Of a stretch of 6,285 nt of DNA, positions 1 through 4,200 are shown one piece after another. Position 1 is the stretch's first letter, and each line of letters opens with the position of its first letter. Below the pieces are notes generated by a model that was given only the letters and a program-made list of their open reading frames with translations, was not told where the DNA came from and searched no databases. Source of the stretch: Phycisphaerae bacterium (lineage in GTDB: Bacteria; Planctomycetota; Phycisphaerae; WQYP01); the NCBI GenBank assembly GCA_013044065.1, contig JABEVA010000212.1:1-6285 (forward strand). Direction: 5' to 3'. Both the position numbers and the translations under genes were made by a program.

Positions 1-971
1 GCGGCGGCGGCCAGAATAACGGCCATGGGGTCGGCATTACCGACATCTTCAGACGCTAAAATGGCCACGCGGCGTGCGATAAACCGGGGATCTTCGCCCG
101 AGGCCAGCATCCGGGCCAGCCAGTAGATTGCCGCATCCGGATCGCTGCCACGGATGCTTTTGATCAGGGCACTGGCCGAATCGTAATGATCGTCGCCGGT
201 GGGGTCGTAAACTAAAGCCTTGCGCTGCATGGATTCCCGGGCAATGGTCAGGTCAATCCGGAGTGGCTCACCGGTTGCACGTGGTTGATCCTGCTGCGAA
301 AGTACCGCGATCTCCAGGGCGGTTAAAGCCCGACGGGCATCGCCGTCGCTGCTGTTGGCCCAGAAGTCCAGGGCTTCCGGTGCTACCGCAATAAGTAGGT
401 TCGGAAAACCGCGTTGCGAATCGTGAAGTGCCCGTTGAATAATGGCGTGGATATCCTCGGTGGACAGCGGCTCGAGGGCGAAAATCTGGCTGCGGGATAC
501 CAGCGGGGCGTTCACCGCGAAAAAGGGATTTTCGGTGGTGGCACCGATTAAGACAATCAGGCCGCGCTCCACATCCGAGAGCAGAATATCCTGCTGGGCG
601 CGGTTAAAGCGGTGGATTTCGTCCAAAAATAAAACCGTGCCTTGGCCCGTGGTTTCCAGCAAGCTGTGGGCCTGGGACATCACCTCGCGCACTTCCTTGA
701 CCCCGGCGGCGGCGGCATTAAGTTCCACGAAGTGGCGGCGCGTCGTGCCGGCGATAAGGGTCGCCAAGGTGGTTTTGCCGGTGCCCGGTGGCCCGGACAA
801 CAAAAGGCTGGTGAGCCGATCCGCCTGTATCATGCGGCGTAGAAGCTTTCCCGGCCCTAGAATGTGCTGCTGGCCGACAAATTCATCCAATGTCGCCGGG
901 CGCATACGTACCGCAAGTGGTTGTACCGCGGCCCGGCGTTTTTCCCGCATTGGAGCAAATAAATCCGCCAC
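1..971 (-). CDS. rarA: RarA/MgsA replication-associated recombination AAA+ ATPase (C-terminus beyond window)
   Basis: Cytoplasmic clamp-loader-like AAA+ ATPase; the family (E. coli RarA/MgsA, eukaryotic WRNIP1/Mgs1) acts on stalled replication forks and interacts with SSB. Read from the sequence: 323 codons from a GTG start at 971, open to the left edge. Walker A GPPGTGKT is at residues 60-67, Walker B FLDEIHR at 115-121, sensor 1 GATTENP at 143-149, an arginine-finger SR at 159-160, and sensor-2 GDARRAL at 210-216. The family-typical segment KALVYDPTGDDHYD (about 251-264) and SEDVGNADP (307-315) follow, entering the tetramerisation/C-terminal region. Family members are usually about 420-450 residues, so roughly 100-130 residues are outside the window. 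The GTG start is preferred because AGGAG (977-981) lies 5 nt upstream and the N-terminus VADLFAP fits the family. No key residue is missing. It lies 60 bp downstream of the glycosidase on the same strand but has its own likely promoter. Confidence 0.96.
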   Translation of the reverse strand, partial: MADLFAPMREKRRAAVQPLAVRMRPATLDEFVGQQHILGPGKLLRRMIQADRLTSLLLSGPPGTGKTTLATLIAGTTRRHFVELNAAAAGVKEVREVMSQAHSLLETTGQGTVLFLDEIHRFNRAQQDILLSDVERGLIVLIGATTENPFFAVNAPLVSRSQIFALEPLSTEDIHAIIQRALHDSQRGFPNLLIAVAPEALDFWANSSDGDARRALTALEIAVLSQQDQPRATGEPLRIDLTIARESMQRKALVYDPTGDDHYDSASALIKSIRGSDPDAAIYWLARMLASGEDPRFIARRVAILASEDVGNADPMAVILAAA

Positions 972-976
972 CGTGT

Positions 977-981
977 CTCCT
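977..981 (-). promoter_or_regulatory. Shine-Dalgarno site of rarA
   Basis: AGGAG on the minus strand, 5 nt before the GTG codon at 971. It fixes the GTG start over the in-frame CTG (987-989) and TTG (996-998) codons further upstream, which have no such site. Confidence 0.75.
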
Positions 982-1013
982 GTGACCAGCCAGCGCAAAA
1001 AATCACAGATAGC

Positions 1014-1019
1014 ATTATA
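1014..1019 (-). promoter_or_regulatory. Likely -10 box of a rarA promoter (TATAAT)
   Basis: An exact TATAAT hexamer on the minus strand sits between the stop codon of the glycosidase (1032-1034) and the rarA start at 971. Transcription starting about 7 nt downstream would give a leader of roughly 35 nt with the AGGAG site correctly placed. No strong -35 hexamer is visible at 16-18 nt (TCTGCA is the best, at 16 nt), so this could be a weak or activator-dependent promoter. It implies rarA can be expressed independently of the upstream glycosidase. Confidence 0.45.
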
Positions 1020-1031
1020 CCCGCAGCGGGA

Positions 1032-3488
1032 TTATTGCAGAATATGCAGCGTCATTGTGCCGGTGCGGCCAAAGGGAACGCCGAGAGTGCCGGTGGCCGA
1101 AGCGCGGGCCTGTGGGAAAGCCTCTCCATCCACCATCACCTTCGCCCCGGCCTGGGTTTGGATGATAATTTCGCCGCTCATCGCGCCGGTAACGCTGGCC
1201 GCCAAGTGCCCAGGCTTGGTTGAGACCTGCGTAATGGCCAAGCCGTCGGCGCGCACGATAACGGGGTGTTTCGGCGGCTGATGGGTTCGCAGCAGTTCCA
1301 ATTTCGAATAAGGGGACCGCAGCATGTTCCACGCGATTTTGCGGGAACCGGCGGGGAGGGTGCGGCCATTGAGTTGCAATGTTTTGATATGCTCTCCGGT
1401 ACCGGCAATGGTGATATCCAGGCGTTTTCCGCGCAAGACCAATCCGCGGATGTTCACCGGAATATCACCCCAGGGCGTGAAGGTGATACCTTCGTGGTCG
1501 AAGTCCATGCCGGCTGCGCCATTGTAAAGACCGGCATACCATGTGGAAAGGGCCTGCAATTGCTTGCAGCCATGGTTGTCCGGACCGAAGAGATTTTCAT
1601 TTTCCGCCTCCGGAGTGAACGCTTCGGGGGCGGTGTGGTATTGCCAGAACCATTGCAGATCTCCCAACCAGGCCTTTAGGCCGCGGGTGTTGGCCGTGAT
1701 TTTCTGCATGTTCAGATAAAAGGAATCCGCCGCCGGAAAGCTCGATCCAAGCTGATTGCCATCGGCCATCCACGCCGTGTCCCAACGTGGTAACGAAAGC
1801 AGACACCGTGCGGATCGCAGATGGCGGTTCATGAAAGCAGCAATGCGCTCTGGATCGTGGGCCACCAGTTCGCGTGCAAAGGGTGTCAGCCAGAGGATGG
1901 CTTGGCAGCAATAGTGTTTTCGGGGGCTGAAATTCCGGGAAGAACAGGATGAAATAAAATAGCCATGTTCCTGATCAAAAAGATATTTAACGAAGCTGGC
2001 CCGGAGTTGGACCGCCCAATTGCGACATTCCTTTGCCAGAGCGGGCCGGCTGCACGCCAGGGCAATATATTCCATGGCCCGCAGAGCTTGATAAACCAGC
2101 GAATTGTTGAGTGAACTGATGTCGTGGCCATTTTCCTCCATCGCTTCAGGAAAATCGGGCCACAATGCGGAGCCTGCCACCAGGCCGGTATCCCGCACCA
2201 GGTTTTTGCGGCACTGATCCAGAATGAATTTGCAGGTCGGCAGCACTTCCCTGGCCAGGGCCAAATTGCCGGTGGTGGCAAGGTATTGATACAGCCCGGT
2301 GATGTATTGGCTTTGCGCGGGTATCGGAGCCTTCAATTTCAGGGTAAAGGCGGTGGTAAACTGGTGGGGCAGGCCCAGCTTGGGATGGCAAGTTTCTTGA
2401 AAAAAACGGAGAATAGCCGCGGTATAGTCAGGTTCATTGGCCAGCGTGCATGGCACCATCGGCATCATGCCATCCCATCCCCAGACGAAGTAACCGGCCT
2501 GCGTGGCCCTTACGGCACCGGGCCGATCCGGGATTTTCATGAAATGAATGGCCTCCGGATATTGGGCTAAGGCGGAGTTAAGCACCTTGTTGCCCACGTC
2601 AATGCGTGGTCGTTGGGTCAGCCTCTGCTGATAATTAGCGATCAAGGCGTCACATTCCCGCAGCGCATGGGCGGATAGATACCGAGTTCGCCGTTCCAGT
2701 TCTTCCTGACTCTCGGCGAAGACCACAAAAAAGCAGGCTTCTCCTTGCGCCATGGGCTTGCTGGTCAGGTAGAGCTTGAAACCCTGATGGGTGGGGCGAG
2801 ATCGTATCGGACTGTTGCATCCTAAGCCAATCCATGTGGTGGCACGTGCCACATCCCGCGCCATGACCATTCCCTGCTGGGCCAGGCTCTGATCAACTCG
2901 ATTCCCATTCGGATTGGTATCGGTGCAGCGGCAAACCATGGCCCTGGCACGGACATTAAGCGCAAAGTCCGACCAGGTGCGATTGGCCCGGTTCACACGG
3001 CAAATGTGTTCCTGATGGAACATTTCAATAAATACCGGCAGCTTTTTGGGGTTGCGCAGCACTCGAAAGCGCTGCACAAGAGCATCGGGCAGCAACAATA
3101 TTTCCTGCTTAAAATCAACGCCCGCCACGTGGCTGTTGCCGGAAAGTCCGAAAGGATAAAGCCTGGTGTCGGAAAGTGACAGGTAATAACGCTTGTCGCC
3201 AAGGCCGGCGCAACTGCGAAACAGCTTGGTCCACGCCCCTTCCAGCGACCCTTGAAAGAAGGCCGGTCCACCCAGATGCTGCCGCCCCCAATAAGAAATG
3301 TTCACCAGCCCTTGGTGCCAGCCGACCGTGGCAAAGAGCCGACCGTTGGAGAAATGGTCGCGGATCAAGCCGCCAAGCCCTTCTGGCGCGATGGGCGTAG
3401 GCTCGTTAAATCGCAGACCGGGATTTGCCAGCCCCTCCTGCCCATCCTTGGCGTGGGAGTATCGTCGTGTACGATCATCAATGTTCAT
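1032..3488 (-). CDS. Six-hairpin (alpha/alpha)6-barrel glycoside hydrolase, specificity unassigned
   Basis: Complete 818-residue protein, probably a cytoplasmic glucosidase or debranching-type hydrolase, since no signal peptide or membrane segment is visible. Residues about 45-270 form an N-terminal beta-rich region beginning NGRLFATVGWHQG. Residues about 295-655 look like the catalytic (alpha/alpha)6 barrel: YFVWGWDGMMPM (333-344) resembles the W-x-W-D acidic motif of GH63/GH15-like clans, WPDFPEAMEENGHDISSLNN (443-462) is rich in candidate acids, and PEAFTPEAENENLFGPDNHG (621-640) followed by a helix with STWYAGLYNG resembles the late substrate-binding/base region. Residues about 656-818 form a C-terminal beta-sandwich. 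It might be GH63-, GH15- or GH78-related; I cannot assign a family or substrate, and the catalytic residues are inferred from position only. The ATG start is preceded by GAGGA 12 nt upstream; no earlier in-frame start is obvious. The TAA stop lies 60 nt before rarA. Confidence 0.82.
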   Translation of the reverse strand: MNIDDRTRRYSHAKDGQEGLANPGLRFNEPTPIAPEGLGGLIRDHFSNGRLFATVGWHQGLVNISYWGRQHLGGPAFFQGSLEGAWTKLFRSCAGLGDKRYYLSLSDTRLYPFGLSGNSHVAGVDFKQEILLLPDALVQRFRVLRNPKKLPVFIEMFHQEHICRVNRANRTWSDFALNVRARAMVCRCTDTNPNGNRVDQSLAQQGMVMARDVARATTWIGLGCNSPIRSRPTHQGFKLYLTSKPMAQGEACFFVVFAESQEELERRTRYLSAHALRECDALIANYQQRLTQRPRIDVGNKVLNSALAQYPEAIHFMKIPDRPGAVRATQAGYFVWGWDGMMPMVPCTLANEPDYTAAILRFFQETCHPKLGLPHQFTTAFTLKLKAPIPAQSQYITGLYQYLATTGNLALAREVLPTCKFILDQCRKNLVRDTGLVAGSALWPDFPEAMEENGHDISSLNNSLVYQALRAMEYIALACSRPALAKECRNWAVQLRASFVKYLFDQEHGYFISSCSSRNFSPRKHYCCQAILWLTPFARELVAHDPERIAAFMNRHLRSARCLLSLPRWDTAWMADGNQLGSSFPAADSFYLNMQKITANTRGLKAWLGDLQWFWQYHTAPEAFTPEAENENLFGPDNHGCKQLQALSTWYAGLYNGAAGMDFDHEGITFTPWGDIPVNIRGLVLRGKRLDITIAGTGEHIKTLQLNGRTLPAGSRKIAWNMLRSPYSKLELLRTHQPPKHPVIVRADGLAITQVSTKPGHLAASVTGAMSGEIIIQTQAGAKVMVDGEAFPQARASATGTLGVPFGRTGTMTLHILQ

Positions 3489-3500
3489 ACGTGAATTTAT

Positions 3501-3505
3501 TCCTC
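3501..3505 (-). promoter_or_regulatory. Shine-Dalgarno-like site of the glycosidase gene
   Basis: GAGGA on the minus strand with a rather long 12-nt spacer to the ATG at 3488. No better-placed start is in frame nearby, so ATG 3488 is kept. Confidence 0.45.
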
Positions 3506-3521
3506 AAGGTGAGAGCATTGC

Positions 3522-3550
3522 ATGTTAGATCAGCGGCCGGTTCCCGTCAA
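3522..3550 (-). promoter_or_regulatory. Sigma70-like promoter of the glycosidase gene
   Basis: On the minus strand, TTGACG (3550-3545, five of six consensus bases) is followed after exactly 17 nt by TAACAT (3527-3522, four of six). Initiation would fall near 3515, giving a leader of about 26 nt that includes the GAGGA site. Spacing and position make this the best promoter candidate in the intergenic region. The insertion-sequence-like repeat begins about 20 bp upstream of the -35 box, so it might influence expression. Confidence 0.5.
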
Positions 3551-3568
3551 TGGAACTCCATGAATGGT

Positions 3569-3622
3569 GTTGTCCAGAAGTAGAAATGTCACCCTGTTAG
3601 CCGAAATAGAACTGTCACCCTG
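3569..3622. repeat. Two-copy 26-bp-period repeat, possible solitary IS end
   Basis: The 16-nt core TAGAAATGTCACCCTG (3581-3596) recurs as TAGAACTGTCACCCTG (3607-3622), offset 26 bp. Extending each copy to 22 nt (3575-3596 and 3601-3622) gives 19 identities, and similarity continues weakly leftward (GTTGTCC versus GTTAGCC). A block starting with TGT followed by short tandem repeats is the arrangement of IS21-family termini, where the repeats bind the transposase. No transposase gene follows, so this would be an orphan end. The repeat is certain; the IS assignment is a guess. Confidence 0.6.
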
Positions 3623-3675
3623 ACCTTGATGTCCCGGCGGTGTGGCGGCCCGGCATAGGCGCAGGGAGGGGCGCA

Positions 3676-3734
3676 GTGGGCTTCCGGCGGGCAGACAAAA
3701 TCCCAAATTGCCAGCCGCTCACCCCGCCGCCCAC
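3676..3734. repeat. GC-rich inverted repeat (hairpin)
   Basis: GTGGGCTTCCGGCGGG (3676-3691) pairs with CCCGCCGCCCAC (3723-3734): twelve base pairs interrupted by a four-base bulge (TTCC), enclosing a loop of about 31 nt. No T-run follows on either strand, so it does not look like an intrinsic terminator. It may be part of a larger degenerate repeat with the neighbouring element. Confidence 0.5.
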
Positions 3735-3757
3735 CGTTTAAGCTTCGAAAATCCGTG

Positions 3758-3927
3758 TAAGGGACCGGGCAAAAATAACTTCACACTTTCCGGCTGGTTC
3801 TTTTGGCCGCTGGCGGCGTTGCTCGCTCCTTACAGACCCAAGGTTTGGGTATGCGCGCCCGTCGCGTCTTGCCAGCAGCCAAAATTACTGCGCCGTAAAA
3901 CCCGAATTTATTTTTGCCCAGTCCTAA
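3758..3927. mobile_element. MITE-like element: long imperfect inverted repeats, no coding capacity
   Basis: The arm 3758-3814 is the reverse complement of 3871-3927 at about 43 of 58 aligned positions, with one single-base gap in each arm. The outer part includes an exact 12-bp match, GGGCAAAAATAA (3767-3778) against TTATTTTTGCCC (3908-3919); the inner part pairs TTTTGG and GCTGGC with their complements. The 56-nt centre (3815-3870) contains a small apical hairpin, ACCCAA-GGT-TTGGGT (3836-3850). TAA lies just outside both termini (3758-3760 and 3925-3927), as a short target duplication would; element proper would be 3761-3924. Imperfect direct repeats resembling CGTTTA...CGAAATCC flank it (3735-3754 and 3930-3945). 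The symmetry suggests a non-autonomous transposon or a long structured hairpin. No transposase is present and no family is assigned. Confidence 0.5.
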
Positions 3928-3944
3928 GGCGTTTATCCCGAAAT

Positions 3945-3956
3945 CCATCGCGATGG
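3945..3956. repeat. Perfect 12-bp palindrome
   Basis: CCATCGCGATGG is self-complementary without a spacer. Such a site could bind a dimeric regulator, but it lies about 245 bp from the nearest start codon, so chance or membership of a repeat element is equally likely. Confidence 0.35.
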
Positions 3957-4066
3957 CCCCCTCGTCTCCATCCTCCGCGTCCCCCTGCGTCCTCTGTGCT
4001 TAGAATCGTCGTCGTTCTTCGTGACCCTCCTGGTGAACCCGTCGTCACTCCCAACTCCCGTCTTTG
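3957..4066. repeat. Strand-biased degenerate repeat tract with 9-10 nt period
   Basis: The plus strand is strongly pyrimidine-rich. Between 3962 and 3999 imperfect units recur about every 9-10 nt: on the minus strand CACAGAGGA, CGCAGGGGGA, CGCGGAGGA, TGGAGACGA. Further along the minus strand reads CACCAGGAGGGTCACGAAG (around 4019-4037). Purine-rich CACAGAGGA/CACGAAG-type units recur, to my recollection, in intergenic regions of diverse environmental bacteria; their function is not known to me. No gene is supported here. Confidence 0.45.
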
Positions 4067-4068
4067 AT

Positions 4069-4083
4069 CGCGGCACAGCCGCG
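4069..4083. repeat. Short perfect hairpin CGCGGC-ACA-GCCGCG
   Basis: Six perfect G/C base pairs with a three-base loop. It is not followed by a T-run on either strand, so a terminator is unlikely. It adjoins the strand-biased tract and may belong to the same dispersed element. Confidence 0.4.
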
Positions 4084-4103
4084 CCGGAATCCAGGTTTTC
4101 ATC

Positions 4104-4128
4104 GCCCCAGCGCCGGCCTGGTTGGGGC
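4104..4128. repeat. Small hairpin upstream of the VWA gene
   Basis: GCCCCA (4104-4109) pairs with TGGGGC (4123-4128) around a 13-nt GC-rich loop. Six base pairs in a GC-rich region could arise by chance; it is recorded because it lies about 70 bp before the VWA start. Confidence 0.25.
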
Positions 4129-4187
4129 TGTTGCGGTGCGTTGTGGAAGGTCGCGGCCTGAGCCATGCGGGCTTTGGCGGATGGCGA

Positions 4188-4193
4188 TAGAAT
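4188..4193 (+). promoter_or_regulatory. Possible -10 box (TAGAAT) for a leaderless VWA mRNA
   Basis: TAGAAT matches five of six consensus -10 bases and ends 7 nt before ATG 4201. Initiation at the usual distance would place the mRNA 5' end at or next to the start codon, and no Shine-Dalgarno site precedes that ATG, so leaderless translation is plausible. No good -35 hexamer is visible at 16-18 nt. If translation begins at the alternative ATG 4165, this match is coincidental. Confidence 0.3.
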
Positions 4194-4200
4194 ACGGTCC

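Larger units (their letters stand above)
3489..4200. other. Divergent intergenic region, 712 bp, no credible gene
   Basis: The glycosidase is transcribed leftward and the VWA gene rightward from this region. Open frames of up to 141 codons exist (3642-4067 plus; 3933-4202 minus), but they run across inverted repeats and low-complexity tracts, lack good ribosome-binding sites and have biased compositions rich in R, P, G and S. The region is better explained as promoters plus a series of repeat or mobile-element remnants, listed separately. Confidence 0.7.

Noticed and set aside
1020..1030. CCCGCTGCGGG palindrome after the glycosidase stop as an intrinsic terminator
   Set aside because: The stem is only 4-5 bp with a 1-3 nt loop and has no T-run directly after it; TATAAT follows immediately instead.
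442..1281. 279-codon plus-strand open frame
   Set aside because: It is antisense to rarA and the end of the glycosidase, crosses their gap, and has no recognisable domain. The minus-strand reading contains intact Walker and sensor motifs.
3642..4067. 141-codon plus-strand open frame in the intergenic region (GTG start)
   Set aside because: It runs through the GC hairpin, both arms of the inverted-repeat element and the strand-biased tract; composition is rich in R and P, with no good ribosome-binding site or domain.
3569..4130. CRISPR array or tRNA gene in the intergenic region
   Set aside because: Only two copies of the 26-bp-period repeat exist with no regular spacers, and none of the hairpins forms a cloverleaf or carries tRNA consensus boxes.
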